From assembly GCA_958450365.1 (NCBI GenBank), contig CAUEEP010000743.1, positions 7,208,501-7,272,500 on the forward strand: DNA of 64,000 bases, given 5' to 3'. The position numbers were made by a program, and so were the translations under genes. The stretch is from Mesorhabditis belari (Eukaryota; Nematoda; Chromadorea; Rhabditida; Rhabditidae). This document shows, in pieces, positions 1 through 12,196 of this stretch. Numbering within the stretch: the stretch's first letter is position 1; each line of letters begins with the position of its first letter. The notes under the pieces are model-generated. The model saw only the letters and a program-made list of their open reading frames with translations. It was not told where the DNA came from and made no database searches.

Positions 1-3000
1 ACCATAAATTAATGAAGCAACCTTAATTTCCTAGTAGATCGTCTTGGAATACAAAAAATACCTCGAAAAGAATAATGTGAGCACCAGAATCCGATTTTGG
101 TAGCGTCTGAACAGACATTGGTGCAAATATCGCATTCCCGCCACGATTTGAGGACATAAGTCCGGAAGATCCAGGACCAGATCCAGCTCCAACACGCTTA
201 GCCTAAAAATAAATCGTCGCATAATGATTACGATAGCTTTAGAGCTTTTAGCAACTTAACACAACTTACCGCGTCGATATTCCGATGTTTCAGTGCTCGT
301 ATCAATTGCACGGCTTGAGTAGCTCCCGCTTCATCGGATCCCTCAGCCACACCTAACAAATACAGCTTTACATGAATAATGCAAAAGCAATACCGATTTG
401 TTCATCACATGCCATAAAAATATCGTCACCCTGTGGCCCGGAAACAATTCGCTCAATGCTTGCTAAAGACACTTGACGTCGGATTTAAAAGAACTCCCTT
501 TGAACCTGTTTCAATTTGCCAAATGTAAATATGTCCATTTTCAAGTCGAATCAGCATATAGTCATCCAAAGGACGCCACTTTACCTAGAAATAAAAGTCT
601 TGCTTGTCCGAAGCGATAAATTAATAAGCTTTTGATTCTCCGCTTACATCAATGACTTTGCAAGGATGTCGACTGGCGAGGAGTGTGCACTTCATATCGC
701 GAATGTTCAATAAAGCCACCGCGTTGTCGCTCGATATGGCACCAATACATTTTAAGGTTTGTTTCTTAAACGGTAATATTAAGCTGTAAAAGGTTTTGAG
801 AACTTACAGAACAATTTGCCGGTGGAACCACAAAGCGCATCACCGGGCCTCCATGCACGGAGAACTTGTATAATCGAACCTAAACTATCCACATAGAACA
901 AGCATTTGTATGGTGCATACCGCCGTATTGATATTCCAAACAATCACAGAAAAATCGTCACCTCCAGATAACAATACCTAAACAATAGAGGATGATTCAG
1001 AAAATGGACATTTTATTTTATTACTTGTACATCAAAGCGAGAGCTATGTTCAAATGGATATATCAACGCCCTCACTGCGCCGGCATGCCCTGAATTCACC
1101 GTGCAAAAGAAATAAATTTAAAGATGTACCATGCAATATTCGAGGATTTTGTCGTTCTTGGTTTATGTCCAGTAATTGACGAGATAAAGTATCACACGCA
1201 TATGTCATCACTAAAGAGCAACATAAAAAACAGTAATTTCGATATGCTTACCAATATCACCATTAGTTCGCCCAAGTAATAATTTTCCTTGACTTGCAAC
1301 ATAAAGCGAAGTTGTAACTTCAAATTGATCCTAAAAATCGTAATCGTTTTTAAAAAGTTGAATAATAACCAGCTCAGAAAGGGGTGAGTTTGGTGTTTCA
1401 TTCAAAGCTTGCCAAATTGCATCCAAACTTTCGCAAAACGTTCCTTTATACTCTGAAATTAAATGCATATGATAACTGTTTCTAAATTAAAAGCTTACTT
1501 AATGGCAACTGATCCAAACTCGAAACTCTTTCAATGAACGTCGAACCATAACGCGGCACTAACCAAGATAACAAATCACCATCAAATGATGCACGAATAA
1601 CCTAAATATTCTTTTTGCACAACTTGGTTGGTCATTTTTAGGAAACTTACAAAACTAAAGCACTTTGTTTTACATAAGCAATAAAAATCCACCTGCCATG
1701 CTGTTATATCATCTTTTTGCAGAGAAAAACTGAAGACAAACGGATCGGCCAACTAAATTTGATAAATAACTACACACATAAATTTGAAAACCTTTGTTGC
1801 ATTGACGGATGCTTTTTTGCCTTCAAGTATCGCAATCTCGAATGGTTGATCCATATTGAAATAGTTTTGTCGATTCGGACCAAATTGCGAAATTATTTGG
1901 GCGCCATTTAGAGATCTAATGATTAAATTATGAAAGTCAGGGTTAGCAGTTGAGCTTACTTTAGGGGCATTTGGAAAATTCGAACGCTACCATCCAAATA
2001 AGCAATTGCAATCTTGTCTACAAGTTATGCCACATAAAACAAAGAAAATTTTTGACTTACCAACTTCCATCACTTGACCCCAAGTTGCGGGTGAAGTGGT
2101 CTTATAGCAGCCGAGGACCGAAAAATCATCGAGATCAATTATTCTCCACGAATCCATAGAAACAATCAATGCGATTTTCTCGTTCACTTGTGAAAAGGAA
2201 ATTGTATTGACCGCACTTAAGTCCAATCTTCGAAGTTCATCATCAAAAAGAGGATTTGTCGCATCCTACATAGTTTATTTAAAATCTCACATACAAACCA
2301 TTACCTTTTTGTCAAGTTCCATTAAAGACCATACTTTTAAGATTCCATTTGCTGATACTCCCAACAGCTAAAAAAGATATAACCCTATAGTTTAAAAAAC
2401 CAAAACCTGCTCAGCTCGATTTGATCGCTTCATTAACGAAAAGGCCATGATTTTATCTGCATCGACACGAGAGCTAATCGAAAATACTGGCGTCAAATCC
2501 TAAACTTTACTGAATCACAAAATAAGCAATTGCTCAAACCTGTGGATCAAGAACGAGAAAATCATTATAGTCTCCCGAGCAAACTAGCCTTGTCATTTGT
2601 GCACGAGATGACGATTTAAAGGACTAAACATACATTCTTTTTCAATAAAAATCTAGCTCAAATATCATACCAATGGCTGCATCTGTCGGTGAACATGAGA
2701 GCCCACGACATTGTCAATGCATCGCCCATCTAGCCAATCCCACAGACATAGTTGCCCATCTTCACTCGCCGAAATGAATCTCCTAATTTAAAAATTTAAA
2801 AAAGGGGAAAAATTGACTAACGCTGAATTCGAAGATAAGCTGGCTGAAGACAAAGCGGTGATAGCGGAACCATGGCCGACAAGAAGAAGGTGAGGACATA
2901 ACGCATCGACTTGGAGTTTCCAGACCTAAACACTCGTTAAACATCATCCAATAAACTAGCACTTACAATAACGTGTCCATTTTCTCCTCCTGTCACGACC

Positions 3001-3173
3001 GTTGCTCTATCGGAGAGCAGACGTACTGTCTAAATTTACTAGCTAAAAGCAACACAATTTATAACTCTTACCGTTATTTTGTGTTTTGGCGGCGTCTTTC
3101 CCCAAATCACAATCGGTATCACCAAGCCGGAGGGTGGCGGTGAGTGCGTCTCGCCAGGGGTCGCGGCCCACAT
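1..3173 (-). CDS. rbc-2: Rabconnectin-3 beta / WDR7 homologue, 3' end beyond window
   Basis: WD40-repeat partner of rabconnectin-3 alpha. The family regulates V-ATPase assembly and synaptic or endosomal vesicle acidification. The start is the ATG at 3173, two bases after a TTTTAG acceptor, which suggests trans-splicing. The N-terminus reads IPIVIWGKTPPKHKIT, followed by RATVVTGGENGHV and then SASEDGQLCLWDWLDGRCID, matching the WDR7 start and first WD repeats. Later exons carry YLDGSVRIF, GGDDFSVIVWNINT, VHGGPVMRFVVPPANC and ASRHPCKVIDVKWRP, all in WDR7 order. The last visible exons (about 65-205 and 1-21) match the linker just after the first WD cluster. About 19 exons are visible, including 3072-3173, 2967-3029, 2822-2925, 2671-2782, 2540-2623, 2407-2499, 2305-2367, 2061-2265 and 1960-2017; smaller exons between 1 and 1915 are less exactly placed. 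The orthology rests on remembered family sequence and was not searched. Confidence 0.9.
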
Positions 3174-4605
3174 TCTAAAAAGTTTAAATAATAATTAAGT
3201 ACAAGACTTTTTAAAAAACACAATTGCACAGTTGTTTTTCAAAGATCAGAAGTCTTTGTGCCAGAAAACATTTCACAAAAATTCGATGAAGTACAACTCG
3301 ATACCAACAACGTTTGGTGTTAAGCAAGAAAGGGGTTTAGTCTAACCCTCGAAAGATCGATCTTATAGATTATAAAGTAATAAAGTATCCAGTATCCATA
3401 ATAAAACTTGGTGCACAACATTAAATAAATTTGGATAAAATTTATTATCATGTCTAGTCGATAAAAAACTAAAACCTCAATACTCAACAGACTTTTAAGA
3501 ATTTCCTTCGTACCTCCCAAGAAATCGTAATATGAACATTCGTTCCAAGAAGATGAAATAATAAAATCCAGCCGATTATAAACATTTCAACCTTCGATAG
3601 TGTCGACACATTTGATGATTCTCTTGTTTTATACCAGCTTCTCTTGCATAATCGTTTTAGAAAAGCGGCCAAATCTGGAAAAACAAATTTTACTTTATAG
3701 CTGACAAAAATGAGGATAATCCAAAGATTTGTCAAATCTAGCAAAATAAAAAAGCTATTTGCTCCAAAAGAGGGACGAGAACGGCCGCGATAATCATGGA
3801 TCCGGAGCACTCATCCGATTATCGAGCATGGTAGTCATGGAGTGCATTTTTCTCAACAAAAAAATGGAGTACATGTGCTTTTTTTTACCCAAACAAAACA
3901 TGAGACAGGTGTAGATTTGGTTATCGGTCAAAGTTAAAATTAGTGTAGAATTGAAAATGGATTACGGTGAAAAATACGTAAAAAGAACTACAATTCAGCT
4001 TATCTGCCGTGACTTTTATTTAACTCTGATTTTACGGTTCAATTTGGACATGAAAGTCACTTTGACTCTCTCGTCGCTCATGTCTACTGTACTGTTTCAC
4101 ATCTCTTTATCTCGCGGATAGAATAGACAATGGGTAAAGCGGATTTTCAGAATTTCCAGACAAAAGCCACCGCCCTAATGTTGATTTTGTAAGCGGTGAA
4201 TCGCCTGAACGCTTTATCCCACCACGTAACATTTCGGAGCACACAATAGTGGTTCGCTCAGATAAAAGATCTACATGGTTGCTGAAAAGAGGCACTGTAT
4301 CGAATTGAGCATATCTGATAGGGGAGCGTTCTAGGGAGTGGCCCGCGCTTGACTATTGCACGGTGGACTGGCAAAGAGAATTGAGAGAAAAGGTGTTTGT
4401 TCAGGCCTTCGGGGGCGCACCCCAGTCTACGACATCCGCATTGCCACAAATGCCCTTTTTCCGCGCGAATCCCCTCGCAAAAAAATAACCAAAAGAACAC
4501 AAAGCCCACCGTGAATATAAAAGACGCTCATCGGTGACCCGTTACAGTCATTTTCGTTTCCACTTTGACTCATTTTGAAAAATTCTCTGTATTTTAGCAT
4601 CTACG
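3174..4605. other. Intergenic, divergent promoters; weak membrane ORF
   Basis: This is the space between the divergent WDR7 and Mig18-like genes. On the minus strand an ORF at 3516-3676 is bounded by TTTTTCCAG and a GT donor and encodes a hydrophobic stretch around FIIGWILLFHLLG. Neighbouring frames at 3320-3484 and 3700-3810 are also hydrophobic. I could not link them into a convincing gene or match them to a family, so a small membrane-protein gene is possible but unproven. Nothing else recognisable was seen. Confidence 0.3.
4516..4523 (+). promoter_or_regulatory. TATA-like box upstream of the Mig18-like gene
   Basis: TATAAAAG lies about 90 bases before the start codon at 4606. A bare acceptor (ATTTTAG, about 4591-4597) lies between the two, so the mRNA is probably trans-spliced and the true transcription start is not visible. 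Confidence 0.4.
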
Positions 4606-6683
4606 ATGTTCTCCGTTGCACTTCTTTTTGTTTCTGTCACTTTTGCTGAGCCAATCTTTTCTGTGAGCGGCGTTAAACCCTATGAAGTGAAGGAGACATG
4701 GGTGCAAAATTTCATCAAGTTCCAAAAGATTACTGAAAAAAGCGGAAAGAAGAAGATCATTCCGATCGGTAAGTAAATAGAGATCTAACACGATACCGTA
4801 AATACTGTAATAGTATTCCACCCCCGTAATGACGGTGCGGAGTGTTGCGTAGTCTAGCTTTGAACGAGTTTTTCTCGACACTGGTTTATGCTACAATGCG
4901 CGCTTAGGTATCAAAAAATAGCCCTGAATTTCAGTTATTTTTTGATACCAAAAACGCATTTTTTGAAAGTACGGGCGCTTTGAAAAAAATGAAATACTAA
5001 AAAACTTTTGCGACTAGCGACTACGCGACTGTACGTGGGGGCTGGGGTACTATTACAGTATTTACGGTATATCCCTGAAAGTCTTTTCAAAATCTAGTTA
5101 ATTTCTAAAGTGTTCTAGGATGTGTTCCGACCAACTCGGAAACCGGGACTGTATTAGCGATTAACGAAACACTGCAAAACACGGATTTTCTTTATCTCTG
5201 TAAGCAGGATGAGGACGGTGTTGTCAACTGGGAAGCAATGGGTTTTATAAATAAGAAAACAATTTGAAAAGAAACTCGCAGGTTGCTTTTCTCGTGATGG
5301 TCGCTTGCTGAAGATTGGACAAGCACGAGTACTCGACAATGGAACAACTATTGAAAAGTGTGATATCGGTTCGAGTGGAGCTGTTGCAAAATCCGTTGAA
5401 ACAGGCTAGATAAAAAGATTTAGAGAAAAATAAATAAATAACTTTAAGCTGCCGGTTGCTTTGGAAAGAGTGCCGTTTATTTCGATGGAGCAGATTGGAT
5501 TCAAGAGATCGAGAATCGCAAAAAGGACGACATGGTGAGGGTTAATAAAAATCATCAAAAATCATTTGAATTCAGCTCGAGGGTGTCTGGATGAAATGTT
5601 TCCGGCCACACAATGGTTACTACGAGAGCCACGTTATTGGTAAGTGTTACTCGTTTTGAAAAGCTTGAATTTTTGCAGGCTGTGCTTCGGACACTCTTTT
5701 GGTGGCCACTGGAGATACGGCAGAAATAAGCGGAGGTCGATTTGTGCGTTGCGTTGAGCGCAGCAAAGATGTCGTCGAATTCGTGACCGTTGATAAATCG
5801 GGTAAGTCTCACAAAAATTCAATTGACAGATTGAAAGATGTCTGATCTCACTATCAGACCTTGTCTTGCTACAAAATATCCAGTTCTTGAGACTGAATAA
5901 TTTCGCTCGAAAATACTGTAGTGAGGCAAAGGATTGGTACTATAGATAAAAGAACAGTGTCTGTCTTTTTGTCTGTCTTTCTGTCTGTCTTTCTGTCTGT
6001 CTTTCTGTCTGTCTTTCTGTCTGTCTTTCTGTCTGTCTGTCTCTCTCTGTCTTTCTTGACGGATCAATCCTTTTTCAATCCAAAAAACACTTTTTGGCTG
6101 ATTTATAATATATTTAACAATGTATAGAATGTTTTTGACAATATATTAATGCAAAGAAAAGTACATAAATGTTTAGAGCTGAGCTGTCAACACGAAAATG
6201 CTACAATTGAACATGGTAGCAGCTGGAACGACACTTCCAGAGCCGCCATCCTACTTTGTCAAAATACTCAAGTGATCAAAACAGGTAAAGAGAGGAAACC
6301 CAAGAGAAATTACATTCATTTTTCATTCAACTTTCATTTACAGCTTGTCTCTTAAATGGAGAGGTGCTCGATTTGGGGCAAGAGGTGACGATCACTCTAG
6401 GAGAACCGGATAACTGTGTTTTCCTCTGTCATGAACAATCCAATGCCTACGTTTGCCCGAAAAAGATTGCCGAATATAAAATTGTCGAAGATACAGAAGA
6501 GCTAGCCACTACGGTATCATTGTCAAGCTCTTTTTGAATTCCAAACTCTTTCAGCTTTCACCGACTCAAAGCACAATCGACCGTGCTCGTCCTCCGAAAG
6601 CCACCACTCAAATTCCCCTTTCTCGGCTACTCTCTCTACGTAAATACAAGAAAATTGTGAAAAAGGAAAAGAAAAACTTTTGA
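4606..6683 (+). CDS. Secreted protein with repeated cysteine modules (Mig18/Fn1-like)
   Basis: Predicted 362-residue secreted protein with nine exons: 4606-4768, 5119-5241, 5282-5404, 5449-5534, 5576-5639, 5679-5801, 6177-6284, 6344-6513 and 6555-6683, all in phase. It starts with a signal peptide (MFSVALLFVSVTFA). Then come several modules of about 55-65 residues with the pattern GC-F-x-DGR-L-x-IG ... C, for example GCFSRDGRLLKIG and GCASDTLLVATG, ending in a basic tail. The pattern resembles the nematode fibronectin type I-like domain of MIG-18 proteins, which act in extracellular matrix; this assignment is by pattern memory. Intron 3 (5405-5448) begins with GC instead of GT. Intron 1 holds a palindromic MITE and intron 6 a TGTCTTTC microsatellite. 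Confidence 0.75.
4794..5069. mobile_element. Palindromic MITE family A, copy 1
   Basis: About 276 bp with long inverted termini (TACCGTAAATACTGTAATAG at the left and its complement at the right) plus internal complementary blocks. It lies in intron 1 of the Mig18-like gene. Related copies are at 14787, 19950, 34227 and 37875. Confidence 0.85.
5958..6050. repeat. TGTCTTTC microsatellite
   Basis: Tandem TGTCTTTC / TGTC units lie inside intron 6 of the Mig18-like gene. They create artificial ORFs on both strands (DRQKDRQK on minus), which are not genes. Confidence 0.95.
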
Positions 6684-7533
6684 ATCAATCTGTGCTTTTT
6701 CGATTTCTATAAATAGTTGCTATAAGTGATTGATGTTTTTTTTCTAAAAAAAAAACGTACCAACAAAGATGAGAACAATAAAAGCTGGTTGAATGAATCG
6801 CTTTTGTGTCCTTGTATGATTCGTTTTATGGATGGTATGCAAATGAGGGGATCGGTTTTCGAAAAAGAGAGAAAATGGGAAAAGCACTCTGATGGGTTTC
6901 ACCACACAAAACAAGTTCTCGTAAAGATCTTTCCGAAAATGTATCAACAAAAAAAAACAGCCACAAAGCGCTTGAAATGTTTATAGAGTATTCTCTTATG
7001 TAAAACACCAGAAAATTACTGTTTTTGGATTTTCAGGAGCGAGGGGGGAAAAGCTAACAAGCTAAGCTAGCAAACTAAGCTAACAAGCTAAGCTAGCAAA
7101 CTAAGCTAGTAAACTAAGCTAGCAAACTAAGCTAGCAAACTAAGCTAGCAAACTAAGCTAGCAAACTAAGCCAACAATACTTGTGTACAATATCGATTTT
7201 GTATTATATCTTATCTTGAAAAGGTTAAAAGTTGACTAGATCTAACTTTTGTCGTTTTGAGAATTTGTATTTCTTTTCCGAAACAAGGCCATGACCGATG
7301 GTTGAAATGGGAGATGTTGGTTTGCCTCATTTCCCTCAATGAAATGCCATCATGTGCTCTTCTTCGAATACCAGTTGGGAGTGAGAGAGATGGACAAGGA
7401 CGAACATTTCAAATTGGAGAGAAGGGGGGATGGACGGATATAAAGAGCCACCCAGGACAGTCACGCCCAGTGCTGCTCTCAACCTATCTGGTCCGATTTC
7501 CTAGTTGCTTCCTGATTTTCTTGCGAGTCGAGA
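6684..7533. repeat. Intergenic with CTAGCAAACTAAG minisatellite and collagen promoter
   Basis: Between the Mig18-like gene and the collagen. At about 7047-7172 a degenerate tandem repeat with unit AAGCTAGCAAACT is present in about nine copies. A TATA-like TATAAAG at 7439-7445 lies about 90 bases before the collagen start at 7534 and is probably part of its promoter. No gene was seen; the ORFs here lack splice sites and family resemblance. Confidence 0.75.
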
Positions 7534-8714
7534 ATGGATCTCGAGACGCGAGTCAAGGTGAGAACATTCTCAATTATCTCCGATTTCTCTTTCCCGATAG
7601 AAATTCAAACTTTCACTCACTTTAGGCCTATCGCTTCGTTGCCTACTCAGCCGTTGCCTTTTCGGCTGTGGCCGTCCTTTCGGTGTGCGTCACTTTGCCA
7701 CTTGTCTATAATTATGTTCATCATGTAAAGCGATCCATGCAAGAAGAGATTGCTTTCTGTCAAGGCTCGGCCGAGCAAATTTGGGGAGAAGTTCGTTTTT
7801 AACATTTCACAGTAGTTCGAAGATACAGGTCCGTCAACTCAAAGACATCCCGAGCGCAAAGAACCGCACTGCTCGTCAAGCTGGTTATGACTTTGCCGTC
7901 ACTGGAGGCTCACAGGCTCAAGGCTCTTGGTAAAATGAATCTAAAGATCTGGCAAAGACTTTTTTTAGTGACTCTTGTTGTTTGCCTGGATCAGCTGGTC
8001 CCGCCGGAACCCCTGGAAAACCAGGACGCCCAGGAAAAGTTTGTTAAATCTCATTTTCAACTCATTTCATTGTTTAGCCTGGTGCTCCTGGTCTTCCTGG
8101 AAACCCAGGTCGTCCGCCGCAGCAGCCTTGTAATCCTGTCACTCCACCACCTTGCAAACCTTGTCCACAAGGACCTCCCGGACCGCCTGGACCACCCGGA
8201 CTTCCTGGAGATGCTGGAGCTCCAGGTCTTCCCGGTTCACCCGGACAAAATGCTCTCCCAGGACTTCCTGGACCAAAGGGACAACCAGGTATTTCGCTTC
8301 GCATAGCTGGTACATTGATAACTTATGAAAAGCCATTTTCAGGACCACCAGGAAACCCCGGTGCACCAGGACAGCCAGGACAGCCAGGAACTCATGCTCA
8401 AAGCGAGCCTCTTCTCCCAGGAGAGCCTGGACCAGCTGGAGATCCAGGACCAGTCGGGCCTCCTGGCGCGCCCGGTCAACCTGGAGCCCCCGGACAAGCT
8501 GGCCAACCTGGTCCCAAAGGGCCTCGAGGTATGCGGATATGTCTTTAAAAGAAGTTTTCGAAATTCAGGACCTGATGGCCTGCCCGGTGCTGATGGAAAC
8601 CCTGGAGCTTCAGGACAACCCGGAACCCCCGGTCAAGTGGGCGAGCGCGGCATCTGTCCTAAATATTGTGCGATCGATGGAGGAGTTTTCTTCGAGGATG
8701 GAACCCGACGTTAA
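7534..8714 (+). CDS. col: Cuticle collagen (COL-19/COL-14-like C-terminus)
   Basis: Secreted nematode cuticle collagen with seven exons in phase: 7534-7557, 7626-7790, 7829-7929, 7969-8038, 8078-8288, 8343-8528 and 8569-8714. The N-terminus has the usual short cytoplasmic part, a membrane or signal-anchor segment ([19 protein letters not shown]) and a furin-type site (RTAR) before a cysteine cluster. Interrupted Gly-X-Y blocks follow, with cysteine pairs between them ([12 protein letters not shown]). The end, [20 protein letters not shown], is the conserved C-terminus of one nematode collagen group. Acceptor 7967-7968 was chosen because it keeps the Gly-X-Y frame. Its role would be a structural component of the apical extracellular matrix made by the hypodermis. 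Confidence 0.93.
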
Positions 8715-8829
8715 ACTGTGTTCTTTTGGAGTAAATCTTTTTCAAGAGAAACATTGATTGCCAAAAACGTTTATTAATATTAATATGTGCATTTATATTT
8801 GTTGAAAAAAGGGGAGAGTTAACAAGTTT

Positions 8830-9400
8830 CTAATGGTGACCATGGTGGCCATGATGTCCATGATGATGCTCATGATGGTGCCCATGTGGATGAATCATGT
8901 GATGCACAACTTCAGCGACTGGGTTGTGGTGTCCGTGGTGGTGATGATCTGAAGATTACTTTTCAAATAACACACAATGTTGCAAAAGAAGTTTAACGAG
9001 AGTAGGACTTGAACTTGTGGGCAAAAAAGGTAATGGGTTCAGTAATCTAGCAGACCACCGACATAACTGTTAGGGAAGCGTGTGGCCGCGATCTATGCAA
9101 GAGAGGATCGCTTTCTGTTAAGGGGTTAACAAATTTGATTCAAAACATACCATGATGGCCATGGTGATGAGTATCGTGGACAATCACTGGTTGAACCACT
9201 GGAACGACTTGAACTGGCACTGAAATTTTTATCCATAATGAAATGTAAATATTAAAGATCTTAGTGAAACTTCTTCAATTCTAAATGCAATATCTTTAAA
9301 GCTCACCAGCTCCATGTCCGATTCCAGTTCCATAAGGGACAGCTCCGTGTCCGATTCCGTTGTTGCAGCTGCCGTTGTTGTAAGGATTGTAGTAAGACAT
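8830..9400 (-). CDS. Small histidine/glycine-rich protein 1
   Basis: 93-residue protein with exons 9307-9400, 9151-9219 and 8830-8948 on minus. It starts MSYYNPYNNG four bases after an ATTTTCAG acceptor, consistent with trans-splicing. The middle is VQVVPVVQPVIVHD, and the C-terminus is runs of HH, HHG and HHH ending GHHGHH. No signal peptide or enzyme motif is seen. It is clearly paralogous to the plus-strand gene at 11431-12196 (same VVQPVI ... H-rich ... NPVAEVVH order). The family function is unknown to me; metal binding is an inference from histidine content only. Confidence 0.8.
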
Positions 9401-9610
9401 GATCCTGAAAATTTCCTAAATAAAGAAAAATCAAAGAAAGTCAAAGGTTTTTTTTTGAAATGAATGAATCATTTTCGAATGTGGAAAGTTCAAGCATTGG
9501 TGAGCCTTTTGTAGAGAATTTTGAGGCGATTGGGCGTTTCGTTCACCGATAAGGGAAGATCGGCTTCAAAGAGTAAGGCCCGATTTTTTCCCATTGTTGG
9601 CTCAGGCCTG

Positions 9611-9620
9611 ATGACGTCAT
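9611..9620. promoter_or_regulatory. CRE-like palindrome upstream of the His-rich gene
   Basis: ATGACGTCAT, containing the full bZIP/CREB consensus TGACGTCA at 9612-9619, lies about 210 bases upstream of the minus-strand start at 9400. One short motif can occur by chance. Confidence 0.35.
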
Positions 9621-10109
9621 CTCCATGTGAGGTGGTCTCTTTACGCTTTTCGTCAGTGATTCATCTCATGGAAATTGTTTTAACAGCAGTTCAGATGAAT
9701 CAGCAGACATCGACAACAGTCTATTTCAATGAAATTCAAGGGAATGACTGCGAAAGGCGTTTCAATGTTTTGCAATCAACCAAAGAAACAATGAGTAACA
9801 AATCTAAGCTAGTACTGTGTCATTTAAAATCAAAAATTCAAATTGAATGGCATTACGGGGGCCTGTGTGGGCTGTAGACAAGCGCTCTCCCGAAGTGACA
9901 ACACCTGCGAGCAAGAAAAACTCGCTCTTAACGGGGTTTTTCGGCTGGTAGTCAATAAAAGTTTGAGAGTTTCACAATTTCTCTATACACGACCTTTAAA
10001 GTCTTGAGGAATCAATACTTTTTTGAAAGAAAATTTCTTTGTGCACTATTTTCAAACATTCACAGTTGAACTGCTTTTCCTTACATGTAATTTACTTCAG
10101 CTTCTGTAT

Positions 10110-10850
10110 TAGATTGTCCCATAAAAACTCAGAGATTTTTTGTTTTGCTCAATACTCGCTCACAACACGACGTTTTGTATTTAGCTTTTTTCCTTTTTCA
10201 TGCTAAAACTTTCTTCTTTCTTGCACTAACATTCATTTTTTAGGGATCGACTCGAGAAGAGAGTTGAAGTCGATCGAATGAAGCCAACTCGAGAAGAAAT
10301 CCACGCCCTACTGCTCCAACGATTTTCAAGAGGGATTTCAGCGGCTAAAGCAGCACGAGAAATCAATCCTTTTTATGGCAATAAAATTGTTGGATCGAGT
10401 ACTGCACAGGAATGTTTCCACAAATACAAGACGGGCAACAAGAGGATCAAACGGAAGAGTGGAAGTGGCTGACTCCGGAAAGTGGATCGATCAATTCTGA
10501 GGCACCGATTCCTGCGAAACTTCGATGGATCAACCGGGAAATTGGCTGGAAGTTGTTGTGGACGGATGACTGTATGGGGATGGCTGCGAAAAGTGGGAAG
10601 AAATTGGAGAAGATAACGGCAAATCTCATACGAAATATCGGAAACAATCCAAGCCAAAAGAAAGCAGACTCGAAGACGGATTGAACGACTATTTTCGCTT
10701 GAGTCTTAACGATGGATTTGCAAGCTACCCAAAAGTTGGAGAAAAGTTATAAATTCATCTGGAAATTTTGATTTGATTCTGATTCTTCGTTGTTTCGATG
10801 TATTGAAAATAAAAGAGATTCCATATCTCTAGGTTTTTATGGAAAAATCT
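10110..10850 (+). mobile_element. Internally deleted mariner with N-terminal transposase ORF only
   Basis: Ends match as imperfect inverted repeats: TTAGATTGTCCCATAAAAAC near 10110 and the complement of TTAGATTTTTCCATAAAAAC near 10850, each next to TA. Inside, 10278-10472 encodes 64 residues (MKPTREEIHALLLQRFSRGI ... AAREINPFYG) resembling the helix-turn-helix start of mariner transposases. The catalytic part is absent; the following open frame (to 10684) has no DDE/D resemblance. This is a deletion derivative, not an active transposon. Confidence 0.7.
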
Positions 10851-11430
10851 AATAACTGTTTTCAAAGCATTCACATGAGAACAGGGACCATTTTCTTTCG
10901 AACAATGCACTATTCGAAAATCGATAAAATTCCCGATTTCAAAACGCAGCCAAGAACGGCATCAGATTGCTGAGTTCAACACATCAAAATTGCTGAGTTT
11001 CCTCTCTTTTTTTCTTATCTCGATTTGGGTGACATTCATTGTTTTTTGGTGACAATCAGCTCCGAAAGCTTTTCCAAACGACCGCCCTTTGCCGGGTTAT
11101 AAAAATTTTTCTGGGCCTATCAAGGCCTGAGTTCAAAGGCTCACTCACACGACACTTTTCTATCTTAAGCCTTTTCGATACACGATTCATGGGGGTTGAA
11201 CTGTTTGCTTTTCTCAAACTTTTCTCCTTTTCTAGATTTAAATTTTTTCGGGGCAAGACGTATTGATTGATCGTATTGATCTTAACCGGGTAGATAGTTC
11301 CTAACCGACCGGATTGACAAGTATCATAGAAGAATTACGATAGTTACGATAGAATTACGATACGAATCTTCAAGTTTTCTATTTTTTCTATTTTGTGAAT
11401 GTTCTATTTTGTAAACAAACCTGTTCAGAT

Positions 11431-12196
11431 ATGCATTTCTGTCACGGCGGGTGCCGAGAAGGCTGTCCACATTGGCATCATCATCACCACGGTATTTGTA
11501 TATTTGTACTTTTGTCTAATCTCGAAATTCAGGCCACCATCACCACCATCACCCAAATGTCTATGTGACGCCTGGATACATGACACCAGCTTGTAAGTGA
11601 TTAGAATAAAACTAAAGTAGCATGTGTTATAGCAAAAATTTCAAAAAAACAATAGATATGCTTCAGATCCGATGGTTCAACCCGTCGTACAGCCCGTGAT
11701 TCAGCCTGTAGTTCAACCGGTCGTCGTTCACGACCATCACGGTTTTTTTTTCAAAAATTCCCTTTCAATTAGGCGAATAAGATAGAATCCTAATTAGAAT
11801 TTCTGTTTTTGATAATATTTTTGCAAATTCTAGGGCATCATCATCATCATCACCACAACCCGATCGCGGAAATCGTTCATGGTAAATTATTTCTCAAAAA
11901 TAACAATAAACATAACAATAAACAATAAGAAATAACAACTAACAATAAAAAAATGAATGTTTCTTTTGCCCTAGAACAATATTTAAAAGAAAAGAAAACT
12001 TTAAATAATTGTAGGCTTAAAATCTGGGGAACTTACCATCTATATGTTGCTAGAATCACGTCAAAATCTTTAAATTTCAGCTGTCACTCATCCCCATCAC
12101 CATCACCATCATGGTAAAGACAATCGCTTTCTTTTCGTAAATAAATTAAAGATAATTGAAAATGTTTTAGGTCACCATCACCATCATCATTGTTGA
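11431..12196 (+). CDS. Small histidine-rich protein 2 (paralogue)
   Basis: Six short exons: 11431-11491, 11533-11592, 11667-11741, 11834-11881, 12081-12113 and 12171-12196, all in phase. The ATG is two bases after a TGTTCAG acceptor, consistent with trans-splicing. The protein begins with a cysteine-rich stretch (MHFCHGGCREGCPHW), then a His run, the repeat VVQPVIQPVVQPVVVHD, the core NPIAEIVH, another His run and a final cysteine. The VVQP repeat and NP(I/V)AE core are shared with the minus-strand gene at 8830-9400, but the intron count differs. An acceptor at 11666 rather than 11654 keeps the frame. Function unknown; multivalent metal binding is only inferred. Confidence 0.78.

Noticed and set aside
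8990..9075. tRNA-like T-arm (GTTCAAGTCC) in an intron of the first His-rich gene
   Set aside because: No paired acceptor, anticodon or T stems could be drawn.
9521..9877. 118-codon ORF upstream of the His-rich gene
   Set aside because: No splice or family evidence; codon use resembles spacer.
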